A stretch of DNA of 64,000 nucleotides from Sesamum alatum. Its lineage: Eukaryota; Streptophyta; Magnoliopsida; Lamiales; Pedaliaceae. Within the stretch, counting starts at the first letter, position 1. Each line of letters begins with the position of its first letter. Of this stretch, positions 34,315 to 46,345 are shown piece by piece. The stretch lies in assembly GCA_034509735.1 (NCBI GenBank), contig JACGWO010000002.1, positions 48,295,115-48,359,114 of the forward strand, written 5' to 3'. A program made the position numbers and the translations under genes. The notes beneath the pieces are model-generated. The model was not told where the DNA came from, ran no database searches, and worked only from the letters and a program-made list of their open reading frames with translations.

Positions 34315-37300
34315 ATGGCTACCAAGCCCAAGTAAGTGACGTTTTCTGTGTGGATCTGATGTGGGATTTTCTGTGTTTTCGTGTTTTTTTGGTAGATCCT
34401 ACTTCAACAAACTGAAATCTGCTGTTTGATTCACCGACAGATGCTCATTTTTATTTGCTATCTAAGAATCAACTTTGAAAAATTCTCGTTTGGTCACCTG
34501 TTTTGGTTTATGGGTTCTAAAATTTTGCTCTCTTTTTGTCCCTTTTACTCGTCGTTGTAGCTAATTTGGGTACGTGACGGCATGGTTCTGCAATTGGAAC
34601 CCTTATTTTAGAATGCGACCTTTTCTTAGTTTCCACTTTTTTTTGTATATTGTTGTTTGAATGCTCTGTCGGTGTACTTTGATGATACGGGTGAAGTTCT
34701 ATGTAAAGATTCCGTCGGTGGTGTGAATGCGTACTTGTTGAATTGCATTTCATGCTTCATGATGTATTGTAGATCTTGCATCCTCTGGTTTAGTTAGAAA
34801 ACGGGCTTTGGTTCTTGCACGTGACAATAATGTTTTTATGGTTGCATAGATCTGCTCTATCTGAAACTCCAAACACTAAAGTGTCACCAGCAACTCCCCG
34901 TGTCAGCAAGTCTAGCAGGGGATTAGCTAAACCAGATGCCGATTCAGCTTCTCCACTTCCCAATGCTCGCCTTTCGGTTGAGCGGTCACCAAGACCCGTT
35001 CCGTCTAAGCCTACTGTGGACCGGCGGTCGCCCAAACTCAGTACCCCACCTGATGTAAGTTTCAGCAATTTCTAATGGAAATATGTATAATTTTGCCTGG
35101 TTGAATTTGGTGCTAATTGATGGTTGAAAATGGTAAATTTTGGATATTGGGGCTTAAGATTGAGGTGGTTAAGCAGATTCTTCGTTTCATGAATGCAAGA
35201 TTGAGACTTCTACCTAAGAAATGAATTATATATATCTATTTATATTATTGGGAGGAGAAAAAGATGTCTATAACTGAAGCATTATTTGGTCTGATCTGCA
35301 TTCTTTCTAAATGATATCTTTTGTTGTTACCTCTCAGAAAAAGCCCACCCGCATTTTGAAACCGTCAGAACTTCAGGCTGAATTAAATGTAGCTCAGGAA
35401 GATCTGAAGAAGGCCAAGGAGAAGTTGGGTTTGGTTGAGAAAGAAAAAGAAAAGGTTCTTGATGAATTGAAAGAAGCCCAGAAGTTGGCTGAGGAAGCGA
35501 ATGAGAAGCTCAGGGAGGCATTGGTTGCTCAGAAGCGTGCAGAAGAAGATTCTGAGATTGAAAAGTTTCGAGCAGTTGAGATGGAGCAGGCAGGCATTGA
35601 AGCAGCGCAAAAGAAGGAGGAGGAATGGCAGAAAGAGCTCGAAACAGTGAGGAACCAGCATGCTGTGGATGTGGCTGCTCTTCTGTCCGCCACAGAGGAA
35701 CTTCAGAGGGTGAAGCAAGAATTAGCCATGACATGTGATGCAAAAACCCAGGCACTCAGCCATGCTGAAGATGCAACAAAAATAGCTGAGGCTCATGCTG
35801 AAAAAGTCGACGCCCTTTCTGCTGAGTTGGCCCACTTGAAATCTGTGCTTGATTCTAGAGCCGAAATGGAGGTCAGTGAGAACAACAAATTCGTGTCAGA
35901 ATTGAAAATTGAGATAGATTCTCTGAGACAAGAACTTGAAAAGGCGAAAACTTTGGAGGAGAAATTGGCAGAAAAAGAGGCTACCTTAGAGCAACTTAAT
36001 GTCGATCTGGAGGCTGCAAAAATGGCTGAATCTTATGCTCGCAATTTAGTGGATGAATTGCACGAAAGGGTCGAGGAATTAGCATCTCAGGCTGAGCAAG
36101 CAAAGAGATTAGAGAGGTCTGCATCAGAATCTCTGGAATCTATCATGAAACAACTGGAAGGAAGTAATGATTCACTGCATGATGCTGAATGTGAGATTGC
36201 ATTGCTTAAAGAGAAAGTGGGCTTGCTGGAAATCTCAATTGGAAGGCAAAAAGGGGATTTAGAGGAATCTGAACGTCGCTTTGAACTGGCTAAAGAAGAA
36301 GCTTCTGAAATGGCGAAGAAAGTTGAATCTCTTACATTTGAGCTTGAAACTGTCAAAGAAGAGAAAGCTCAGTCTTTAAACAATGAGAAGCTTGCAGCTG
36401 CTAGTGTTCAAACTCTATTGGAAGAAAAAAACAATCTCATCAACGAGTTGGGATCTTCCAGAGATGAAGAAGAGAAAAGCAAGAAGGCATTAGAAAGTTT
36501 AGCATCAGCCTTACATGAAGTTTCCTCAGAAGCAAGAGATACCAAAGAAAAGCTATTGTCTGTTCAAGTTGAGAATGAAAACTATGAAGCGCAAATAGAA
36601 GATCTGAAGCTGGTCCTGAAAGCAACAAATGAGAAGTATGAAAGCATGCTTGATGATGCAAAACAAGAAATTGATGCTCTCACTAATTCACTTGAACAGT
36701 CAAAGCATGATTACCAGAACTTGAAGGCTGAGTGGGAGCAGAAAGAGCTTGACTTGGTGAACTCTGTGAAAAAATCTGAAGAAGAGAACTCTTCTATGGA
36801 AAACGAAATTAGCAGGCTGGTCAATTTACTAAAAATGGCAGAGGAAGAAGCCTGTGCAACAAGAGAGGAGGAGGATCGTTGGAAGAATTCCTTTAAAGAA
36901 GCAGAATCAGAGGTGATTTATCTAAAGGAAGTCCTCGGGGAAGCAAAGGCCGAGAGCATGAGACTAAAAGAGGGTTTGATGGACAGAGAAAATGAACTGC
37001 AGAACATTCTTCAGGAGAATGAGGAGCTGCGGAAAAGAGAAGCAGCATCTCTAGAAAAGGTTGAGGAGTTATCCAAGTTGCTCGAAGAAGCTTTGGCTAA
37101 GAAGCAAGGAGAGGAAAATGGTGAGCTGACAGATAGTGAAAAAGATTATGACATGCTCCCAAAGGTGGTGGAGTTTTCTGAACAAAATGGTACGGGAGAT
37201 GTGAAGCCTAAGGTGGAGCCCCAATCTCAACAGAGGGAGTTACCCCCACCTGTAAAGAACCTAGTCGAAGTTAATGATGTTTCCAGTGATGAATCTGTTC

Positions 37301-37641
37301 AGAGAGCCTCTGAGGTGGAGACTTCTAATGGGGAACTAAAGGATAATGACAAAGAAAAGAACAATCAAGATTCTGCAGAAGTTGATCTTAAAATGTGGGA
37401 AAGCTGCAAGATCGAAGAAAAGGACTTCTCTCCCGAAGGAGAGCCAGAGCAGGAATCTTTTGAGGATGAATTGGACCCAAAAGCTGAGGGTGTGGAAAGC
37501 TATGACCAGGTGAACGGGCTCAACAATGTCGACAACGGCGGAACCTCGCCATCGAAGCAGCAGAGCCAGAAGAAGAAAAAACCTTTGCTTCGTAAGTTCG
37601 GAAACCTGCTGAAGAAGAAGGGCACAACCAACCAGAAGTAA
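34315..37641 (+). CDS. WEB-family long coiled-coil protein (At3g02930/At5g16730-like)
   Basis: Three exons (34315-34331, 34850-35054, 35338-37641) encode 841 aa. The first coding exon is only 17 bases and its codon is completed across the intron (MATKPK|SALSETP). Residues 1-90 are Ser/Pro/Arg-rich and low in acidic residues. This resembles a plastid transit peptide, and the Arabidopsis relatives are annotated chloroplastic. From about 85 to 600 the protein is almost continuous heptad coiled coil (for example ELQAELNVAQEDLKKAKEKL, then many Glu/Lys/Leu repeats). An acidic, low-complexity region follows. The C-terminus is basic and conserved (KKKKPLLRKFGNLLKKKG). WEB1 and its partner PMI2 control blue-light chloroplast movement. 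Whether this subfamily does so is not established. Confidence 0.92.
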
Positions 37642-38202
37642 TACATCAACTATCTATACCGTTTCTGCTGGCCTTTCCTTTAGGAGGTATACTGGATTTT
37701 ATATTGCAATTGAGTATGTTTTGTCAATGCTTTTTGCTTCAATTCTTTCTTCTTTTCCCTTTTGTCATATTCACCCCTCACACGGGTCTGAATATGAAAG
37801 GCTTGTATCATCTTTAGAATATTTTTTCTCCCCCTAACTGTCTCACAATGTGATTAGCCATGAGTCCGGAGTGTGTATGAGTTTATTTTGTAAACTTGTT
37901 TTTTATCCAAAACTCATTAAAAAGAAGAATCCTTCTCATTTAATATGTAGTTTGATGCTTCTTTCTCGTACCGATGTAGTAGACAAATTATGAACCTTCC
38001 CTCTGCTAATGTGTAATCATACTGTGCTGTGGTGATATACATTTATGTTGAACAGTTGTTGAGAAAGTCTCATAGCATGCATGGTCTATGTATTTTGCAG
38101 TAGTAGCACTTCGCAAAGTGTTTAAGCTGTTGTTTGTTGTGGCAGTCTGCCATGTACACCTGAGGTATACCCTTTTGGTAAGAGAAAAAAGAGTTGATGA
38201 TT
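37642..38202 (+). other. WEB 3' UTR and downstream flank
   Basis: T-rich non-coding DNA typical of a 3' UTR for the first 250-300 bases, with no other feature. Confidence 0.5.
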
Positions 38203-38211
38203 AATAGTTAG

Positions 38212-38620
38212 GGGCGAAATTACATTTTTAGTACCATAGGATAGGGGATCAATACGTTTAGTCCTCTGCTTTACGGAATTTTTAAAATGGTCCCCAAATT
38301 TGAAACAAGTTTCCGTAAAAAACAAGAGACGGCAACAACAAGTGCAATGCGCATGACCATTAGTTTGGCTGCTCACACAATTGATGGACACGCGTATTGC
38401 ATGTGTTTTAATGTCTATTTCTCTTACAGAAACTTGGAAATAGAACTACATGTGTCGAATTTTTCCTGTTTTGTGACCACTTTAAAAATTTCATAAAGTA
38501 GAGTACTAAATGTATTGAGTTTTTTAAATTTACTATCATTTTAAAAATTTCGTAAAGCGAAGTACTAAGAGTATCGAATTTCCTATCTTATCCAAATAAG
38601 ACTCCAAGTGTAATTTCCCC
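38212..38620. mobile_element. 409-bp MITE
   Basis: The left end, gggcgaaattacatttttag, pairs with the reverse complement of the right end, ggggaaattacacttggag. The caggat/gataagatagg region continues the similarity. Flanking aatagttag and attagttag (8 of 9 matching) suggest a 9-bp target duplication. It lies just downstream of the WEB gene. No coding sequence. Confidence 0.7.
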
Positions 38621-38836
38621 ATTAGTTAGGCAAGAAAGAAATGCATTAAAGGAAAAGGGTTACCCCAGAGCGGCTGTGAGATGTATAGAGTTGAAACTTG
38701 GCAAAGTTGTAGCATTGTAGTTCTGCCAGTGCCAGGGGCTATCCAGCAGCTTGAGTTTAAGATGTTTTCTTTCGTATACACGCACACCCAGTTTTGAATT
38801 CAAGACCTCCCCTAACAGGAATAAGTGCAATAAAAA

Positions 38837-38946
38837 TATGTAGCACTTATACCATATTTCATCTCGGGCTATCCAGCGCATTGTTTTTGTTTTCTCCAAA
38901 AACGTGTTTTTCAGTCCGAGATGAAATATGAGATAAGTGCTACATT
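38837..38946. ncRNA. imperfect hairpin, ~30-bp stem and ~48-nt loop
   Basis: The left arm starting at 38840 (gtagcacttataccatattt catctcgg) is matched by the reverse complement of the right arm ending at 38943, with only two mismatches in 28 positions. Flanking atg/cat adds about three pairs. The size is like a short plant pre-miRNA or a mini foldback. No expression evidence is available, and no known miRNA was recognised. Confidence 0.35.
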
Positions 38947-40144
38947 TGATGATCGACACATTCTATTTTTCAGAAAATAATTAATATGTGGTTATTATCC
39001 ATACATTCAGTATACAAAGTATTAAGTGTAATATGAATTTAATCTTTAAAGTTTATTTTGAGACTGATTTTGGGAAATTATCCATGTGTAATGCATTTAG
39101 ACTATATTCGGATGGAATGATTTGTATTCGAGTATAAATGATTATAGGAAAGATTCAAATGAATTCATATTAAAATAACTGAAAATTCATTAATGTTTTA
39201 TAAAACATAGTTTAAAATAAGAATTGAATGATTTGAAATTTTTTCTTAAACGAATTATCCAAATAGAACGAAATTATTTGTTATAAGAAATTTGAAATCT
39301 TTTTAACTTTAAATCCACCCAAACATAACATTATATTTGCTGAAACATTGATCTGAAATGAAACCAAACATTCCTGCGGCATAATTTTATTTTCTTCTAG
39401 CCTGAGAACACTATGAAGCGTTGAAAATATTTTATTTTACTCGAAATTATAATCCAATACTTCTTGAAAATTAATATATTTTTTGTCAAATATTAATATA
39501 TTAATATTAATGTTTTTCAAATGTAAAGTTTTCCCACATTTCTAACATATGTAAATACTTTCATAAACTAATATATTATTGTTTTTAAAATGATCTAACA
39601 TTTCACAGAATAATGTTAAATAAAAGTGGTTATTACCCAAACGAAAATAGAAAACAAATTCTTTGTTGCTTTGGAATTCCGTCCAAAATTGAGCGAAAAA
39701 ATAAAAATATTGTATCAGACTAAAAAGAAAAAAAAATACTCATTTTATTTTATTTACCGTATTGCACATCCATAGTTTATCTAAAATAAACGAACTCATT
39801 TCATTTTTATATATTGACATCTAAACAATATTAACTCTTATTCTTATTTGATGCGTATTTTATAAACAGTTTTCAGGTTTAATTTTTAAAAATTTAAATA
39901 TATTTAATATTTGATTAATTAATTTTTCAATACAAAATTAAAATAAAATACTTAATCAATTTTTTGTATTTTTAATTTATTTTTCTCTTACCAAACAAAT
40001 ATTTTGAGAAAACATAATAATATTATTGTTATTCTTTGCTCTCCCTCCTGCCCTTTCTCTTTTCGTGTCCTTTAAACATCCGCTTCACTTCTTCCATTCA
40101 ACCAAACGGAGCCTTAGTTCAATCAAAGCAAAGCAACGGCAAGG
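38947..40144. other. AT-rich intergenic DNA and NERD gene promoter
   Basis: At about 39090-39320 there is a MITE-like AT-rich block (aatgatttgtattcgagtat... with partly inverted counterparts) without clear ends. The last 100 bases before 40145 are pyrimidine-rich and probably 5' UTR. Confidence 0.4.
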
Positions 40145-43116
40145 ATGTGGGTGGCGGTGATCGGCGGTCTGGTTCTCTACCTCGTATTCAAGTATTTCTT
40201 CTACGAAGACGACACCCTCCTCGATCTCGATTCCTTCCACGCCAATGCTCTCTTCGCCGTCGCTAAAAGGTGTATTTTTCACTCTTTCTCGTGAAGCGAT
40301 CGAGTTTCTCTGTCGAATTTCGGTTTTTGCTTGTTTTGTTTTGTGTGTAAGTGTGTGTGATTTTTTGTTCGGATGAGTACAGGCTGGAGAAGCTTTATCA
40401 TGGAAGCAAAGTCTATGTCGGCATCCAAATTCCGGACGCTGATTCCGCTTCTCGCCGGAATATTGATATTGTTCTCGTCACTGATCAGTACTTCTTTTCC
40501 CCCCTTTCCTTTACTCAATTCGTTTTGGTATCTTATTTATCACTACGTCATTCGACTGCATTTTTGAGATATGGTGATAAGGGGCAAAACTGTTTTGTCC
40601 TCTTGAATGTTAAAAAGGATTTTCGTTTTTCTTGAATTGTTAACTAGAAATTGTATAGTGATGGGTGGACGGGTGTTGGCTCGTCTTGTATCACTTCTTT
40701 TCTACAGGGAGGCTGTGGTGATTTCTGTGAAGAATGTATCAGGGTTTGTGTCCGCGGATAAGGATGGAAGCTGGCTTTGCACCGGAAAGCACCATAAACC
40801 GGAGCATATCCCGGATCCTGTTAGTTACTTCTTCTCATTTCTGGTTTGAGAAAGTCTTTTTACCGTCCATCTAATCTTGAATACAACTGTTGTATGTTTT
40901 ACTGGGAGTACCTAAACCTGTCCTGTTGCATATGCATGATGCTTGTTTCCCTATGAGTCATAAGGGGTTACATGGGAATCTACCTTGCTCAATAGCTGCT
41001 ATAGAGCACCTGAGATTTGTGCTCTTGTCAATTTCAATCATCATTCCAGACTTTGTGGGAGGCCTCCTTTATGCATTGCTCTTTCTCTAACTAGTTGTTA
41101 GGCCTTACACAATTGCTGGAAATTTCTTCAGGTAGCTGAAACCAAAAAATTGGTTTCCATTCTTGAAGAGTATCTTGAACAAAGGGGAGTTGCTCTTCCA
41201 GATGGATACTTGTCGTTTAAAGTAATATGTCCGAACCCCAACTTTAGGTATGCTTGCCTTCGTCTTTATTCTATGTTTTTATGATGGTTAAAAGTGTTAC
41301 GATTGACAATTTTTTTATTTCCCCATTTCAGTTCCATCTTTTCCCTTCGTAACTTAAGTTGTACAACTGGTTCATGTTTCATGTATGGATACACTGGTAT
41401 GCCACTATTTTAAACACAAAATAACTTTTCGAAGAAACTCCAGGTAAAACCTTTGGTTTTCATATGAATCCGAGGAAACTTTAGAAGAGTTGAGTGTTGA
41501 GGTTAAACTACCATGGGTGTGGCTACTTTACATCATTTTAGATCTTGGCTACCTCATTCTTCAAAGTTGAAGGCTCCTCACAGCCAACTCCAGTATTGTT
41601 GTTATGCACATTTAAAAAATTGTAAACCTGATGACCACAGTGTCAGTCGCCAAGCTGATCCTGAATCCACGGGCTGACTAGTCTTTGCTGGCAAAATTGA
41701 GTTTATCACACATGCATGAAGTTTCAGTAGTTATTGAACTCTATGCTTATGTTGGGCTGCTTTTATCTCCAGTAATGTAACATACAGTTAAATAAGCAGA
41801 AAATTGAATTGTGGTATGCAAGTAAAGCCCCAATTTGATGTGAAGCTTTGTAGGACTATCTGCCTTATAGACATGAGCAATGCTTATATATGCAACTTTA
41901 TTTGTAGCTTTTTTGTCATACATAAACTCCCAGGCAGTGCTACCACTGTTAATCACTTTTTTGTAATTATGTGAAATCAGCAAGTCAAGTAAGCAATTTC
42001 GTCTTCTTTTTTATGTGTAAAGGCTGTTCTTGGTTATAAGTAAACTTCTTCTTTCTCTGTATTTCTACATCTGCTGCTCATCTTGCAGTGCCATCCGTCC
42101 TGACTCTTTCCCACCTGAGGTCATTACTTATGATCAGTGGAAACAATTAAAGCCCGGGCAGAAGAATTTGGCTTCTGGATGGATTAAAGGTGTAATTCGC
42201 GGTGGAAAGGATAAAATGCAGGAGTCATTTAGTGAGAAGCTTAATTCCGTCCTCAGCACCGCCCCAATTTCAGATAGGTGTGCTACCATTTCATCTTTGT
42301 GAATATGTCACAGCTTCACATACCTGTCAGCTTCCATTGAAGTTAGATGGGAAGAACATTGGATAACAGGTTCAAGCATTATGGTGAATTGAGTTATGCT
42401 GATACATTTTGAAAGAGAATATGGACCAAAGTTTGAAGCATAAAGAGTTAAAGAAAGATAGTACGAAACATCAATGGATTCAAATGCCATATTAATCATA
42501 ACCAAGTTCTGATGCTTCATAGCCCATTTCCCCTGGGATCCTATCATTCAGATTCCATCATGAACACCAGAGTAACTGAATCCTATGTATTCGGTTTTCC
42601 TGTTTGATTAATATTATTATGATATGTTGGGTCTATTGATGTGTTTCATAAAAAGTTGACAATCAACCTGATATGATGCAGGTTAGAGCTCAAAGGCAAC
42701 AGGTATGTTCTAGGAGAATTTCTTGAGTTCAAAGGGAAACAAGAGGACCTTCAGGCATTACGGAAGATCAAGAGATCAAAAGTTAGTCGGCTGAGTGTTC
42801 AGAAGATAAGCATGTTGGGTTTTGGTAATTCCTCTATATCTTGTCATATGGTCTGCAGCTGGACATGCTTTTCCGTTTTGAATTATAATTTGCATTGCAT
42901 TTGTAATATTTAGTGAATCCTTATTGTCCATCCATTGCAGCTCACTCAACGGTCCAAGTTTTGTATACTCCTCGCGATTATCGTGCAGAAGGGTCTTTAG
43001 AGAGGGAAGAAGTGACCGTTAGATCAAGCACACTAGTACTTTTTCAACCACAAAATTCTGAAAAACCGTGCAAGTATAAGCTTTCTTCAGTTGTTTCCAT
43101 GTCGCTGAGTGCCTGA
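40145..43116 (+). CDS. NERD (nuclease-related) domain membrane-anchored protein
   Basis: Seven exons (40145-40269, 40383-40487, 40708-40819, 41132-41247, 42089-42277, 42682-42824, 42941-43116) join in frame to 321 aa. An N-terminal hydrophobic segment (about 3-20, VAVIGGLVLYLVFKYFFY) is probably a membrane anchor. Residues 42 to about 150 match the NERD pattern: NIDIVLVTDQ (D70) then EAVVISVKNVSGF (K85), followed by DGSW and a PDPVAE motif. In NERD and related nucleases the active site is D...(E/Q)xK. Here the E/Q position is Ser83 (ISVK), so catalysis may be lost or altered. The C-terminal half is a conserved plant extension of unknown function (KGNRYVLGEFLEFKGKQEDL, TVQVLYTPRDYR). The 841-bp intron 4 (41248-42088) shows no other gene. 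Confidence 0.8.
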
Positions 43117-43860
43117 TTATGACAAATAGCAAGAGGCAGCACCCCATGTGAAACACGCCTTCTCAGGTATTTCCCGTTTACTCTGCTGTCACAGGTTGTG
43201 AGCCGTCTACTTTCCTATGTTAAGTCCATATGTATATGCACTTGCTTCAGGAGCGGGACACTGCGATCCTTTTACTTATTCGCTTGTGGCCATAAACAGG
43301 GTGATGATCCTTGCTACTACATCTCATGTACTTATTCATAAGAGATCACTAATCAGAGTATTATTGGAGGAAGTTTTCACTCCACTTGCTCAGTTTGTCA
43401 TTTCTGATTCTCTAGATACTATCTTCCAACCCCCTCCAAGAAAAAGAAAAAATAAAGGAGAAGCCCATTATATGTAATTTGACCAATGGATTCACCATTT
43501 GCATGGTCTTCTGGCCCTCGCCCTGTTTGACTAATAACTTGTTACGTACTTTGATTCAAGGTGCACAGTTGGTCGGACTGGCCCAAGACCGGTACGGACC
43601 ACCCTAAGGGTCTTGGCTTTAAATAGGCCTTAATTGAGTTCATTTTTAAAGCTAGGAGTGACCCATGGATTGGCCCATGGAGGCCCAGTCCAGGCCTGGC
43701 CCGGTTGTGCATGTTTTATTTTACTTGAGGGAGGGATTGGGCCTGACCAATCCACTTATATATTAGTTCAATTTGATCTTAGGGTTGGATTGGCGTAGCT
43801 CGAGCCACTATGTATCTTGATAATCAATAGTAGCATGGTATGTCATCATATCTTGTTTTC
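43117..43860. other. NERD 3' UTR and intergenic DNA
   Basis: Non-coding. Around 43560-43800 there is GGCCC/GGCCTGG-rich DNA typical of degraded plant repeats, with ends not resolved. A chance frame at 43217-43477 has no recognisable domain. Confidence 0.4.
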
Positions 43861-44008
43861 TAGTGTTGTGGTTAGGGTTTACTGTTTGCACATGTCATGT
43901 ATCATGATAATGGTAAGTTAGCTAGGGTTTACTCATTGCACATGTCGTGTATCATGATATTGGTAAGTTAGCTAGGGTTTATTGATTGCACATGTTGTGT
44001 TGGATCAA
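43861..44008. repeat. three tandem 50-bp units
   Basis: Units start near 43861, 43911 and 43961. Each contains tagggttta followed by ttgcacatgt(c/t)(a/g)tgt. The second and third begin with an identical tggtaagttagctagggttt. They decay after 44000. Confidence 0.85.
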
Positions 44009-44194
44009 TACATTGATAGCATCATGTGTTAATCCGACGACTCACCGTCCATGTAGATACAAACCTAAGTAAGCCGCATTGCCAACTACACGAGATTAAA
44101 ATCACCATTGAGAGAGAGAATTGCTAGAAATGAGGGACTGAATGAGGAAATTTAGTGGTAGGGGGTGGGGCGCTTGTTTTCTCATTGATTAAAG

Positions 44195-44436
44195 TGTTGA
44201 TTACACTTAGATTCTATTTGAAAATATAAAATTATATATTTTTTCAAATATAATTTCAAATTTCAAATTTATATAATTTTTTCTTTCCTAATATTAGTAT
44301 TTTTTTTGTTCCAATCCTAACAGAAGGAGAATAAATGTAAATGGTGAATTATTGAAGGAAGAATAAGAGTAATTCAAAACTTTTTGGACAAAAATATAAT
44401 TTTATATTTTTAAAGGGATCTAAGTATAATTAACAC
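44195..44436. mobile_element. 242-bp MITE of the gtgttaattac family
   Basis: The left end, gtgttgattacacttagatt, and the reverse-complemented right end, gtgttaattatacttagatc, continue as inverted repeats for about 50 bp. Flanked by ttgattaaa and tcgattaaa (8 of 9 identical). Shares ends with the 23021-23524 foldback. Non-coding. Confidence 0.8.
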
Positions 44437-45734
44437 TCGATTAAATCATCACGCAATGGCCCTAAGTCCTAACAACGTTGGGGCCATTATTGGGGAGACG
44501 TATTGTGCTTGTCCCCAAAAGTAATAACGCCAAGGTACATTTCTCACTGGTGCAATAATAATATGATAAATTACATTCTCATTTAATTACAAAATACATT
44601 CTATTAGAGATAAACAAAAAAATAATTACCATTCTTTGTAAAATGGTACTAACGCAATTGAAAAAGTATAAAAGTACTTAAATAGTATTTCTCTTTTCCA
44701 ACATAATGAAAAAAGAAAATATATTAAATAAGATTTGCCTAAATAATCAAAATGCGTAAAATAAATAATAATATTATGCATTCATTTTGTTTCTTGTAAC
44801 CTTGTTATCTTATTTAAGGAAAATTCTAGTTCGGACCTGACTCAATCAAACCTGAATTAGTCATATAATAAGTGCAATACACTTGCCGTATGAACAAAAT
44901 TTTTTCCTTATTTAATCCTTTTTTTTTTTGCCCCTTTGTAACCAACAATTTTCACTTTAAAATAAGTGCGATTCTAATTACGTGCAAAGAAATGCATTAC
45001 CTAAATTTTTGGTCCAAACGTCATTTCTATGAAAAAAAAAAAGAAAGAAAAGTTAAAGTACAATTAAAATTTGGTGAAAGATTATTTTGGAATACTATCA
45101 TAAAGTTTGATAAAACTATACCAAATAGAATAGCGTGTTAAAAGAAACAACTCAAGTGACATAATTACGATTTCCAATCTAATAAATTAAGCCAAATTTC
45201 CAAGAATGTGGATTATTACACCGTTCTCCTTTGAGTTTTAGTGTAATCATATAACTTTTTATAATTTGAAAAATCACATTCGGTACTTCTGACATTTATT
45301 TCATCCAATTAATAGATTTCTTCGTTACGAAATTTTCTGATATTAAAAAAAATTGATGTTAGCAAATTTGATTAATTCTAATTAACGGAGAAATTTATTT
45401 ATTGAACATAAATATATGTGATTTCTCAAATCACGTAAAGTCAGGTATCATTATACCAAATTTAAGCAAGGTAAGTGGAATTATATAAAGATGTAGTTAG
45501 GAGTTCAATGTCAAGGGGAAATATGGTTGTCATTTTGTGATATAAATATCTGAGAGAGGAATGAATTATTTATTTGCGGAGAAAACAATAAATAGTCTTC
45601 TTACGCATGGTCAAAGTCTTTGAAGAAACAGTCCCCAATTGACAACTCCATCCTCCAATTCTCAAATACATAGCATGGACTTGTAATTAACCCCAAATTA
45701 ACACAACACAGAAGGAGTAAGAGATGGATCTGCA
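44437..45734. other. intergenic DNA downstream of PR-10 copy 1
   Basis: AT-rich, no genes. From about 45500 to 45734 it matches the downstream flanks of the other two PR-10 copies (gatataaatat, caaagtctttgaagaa, aactccatcct, atacatagcatgg). This is the 3' flank of the duplicated unit. Confidence 0.6.
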
Positions 45735-46292
45735 TCAGTTGGTGGTGTAATTTTTGGTCAAGTAATCTGCAGCAACCCGCATGACAGCGACGAGCGGCTC
45801 AATGGAAACGAATGCAGCATTTGCCGCAAATTCCTCTTTCAATTCATACTCGACGGTGGATCTGGTGACGCACTCCTCCTTCTTCCCCTCCTTCTCCACC
45901 ACCTCAAATCGCACCCTGTAAAGCGTAAATCCCAGATCCAAAAACCCGCCCTCCACCACCTCCGTTTCCTTCACTCGTTTCTCGTCGTCCACCACCGTGA
46001 ACTTCTCCTTGTACGATGTCAGCCCCGCCGTCCCTGTTTTCCGCCGTTAATCATCAATCCACATTCAAAATCATGTATAATAATATTTATTATTATTAAT
46101 GTACGTACCTGGAGGGAGAAAGAGGTGGAGGATGGTTCCGGCGGAGCCATCGCCTTCTACGACGTCGATCTTGCTGATGAAATTGGGAAGCGCTTCCCCC
46201 ACGATTTTGGCAAGTTGGAGGCTGCCGTAGAGCTTCCACGCTTCGCTCGCCGGTACCTTAACCTCTATCTCTTGGGATACTCTTCCCTCCAT
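45735..46292 (-). CDS. PR-10/Bet v 1-like protein, tandem copy 1
   Basis: Two exons on the minus strand (46292-46109 and 46033-45735) encode 160 aa. One intron interrupts codon 62 in phase 1, the hallmark position of PR-10 genes. The Bet v 1 fold is indicated by EIEVKVPASEAWKLYGSLQL, the glycine loop EGDGSAGT, YKEKFTVVDDEKRVKE and the C-terminal helix VSIEPLVAVMRVAADYLTKN. It most resembles the norcoclaurine-synthase-like branch, which includes enzymes and small-molecule binding proteins. Ligand or reaction cannot be told from sequence. I chose the internal ATG at 46292 over one 14 codons upstream because it matches the starts of copies 2 and 3 and lies 46 bases from the TATA box. Confidence 0.9.
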
Positions 46293-46337
46293 TTTTTGGC
46301 CTTTTTTCCCTCTTTCAAGTTTCAACTTTTTCAAGGA

Positions 46338-46345
46338 TATTTATA
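46338..46345 (-). promoter_or_regulatory. TATA box of PR-10 copy 1
   Basis: TATAAATA on the minus strand, 46 bases before the ATG. It is positioned like the TATA boxes of copies 2 and 3, implying a 5' UTR of only about 15-20 bases. Confidence 0.7.

Noticed and set aside
35383..35755. Minus-strand open frames within the WEB coding exon
   Set aside because: They are shadows of a Glu/Lys/Leu-rich coiled-coil coding sequence on the plus strand and show no domain.
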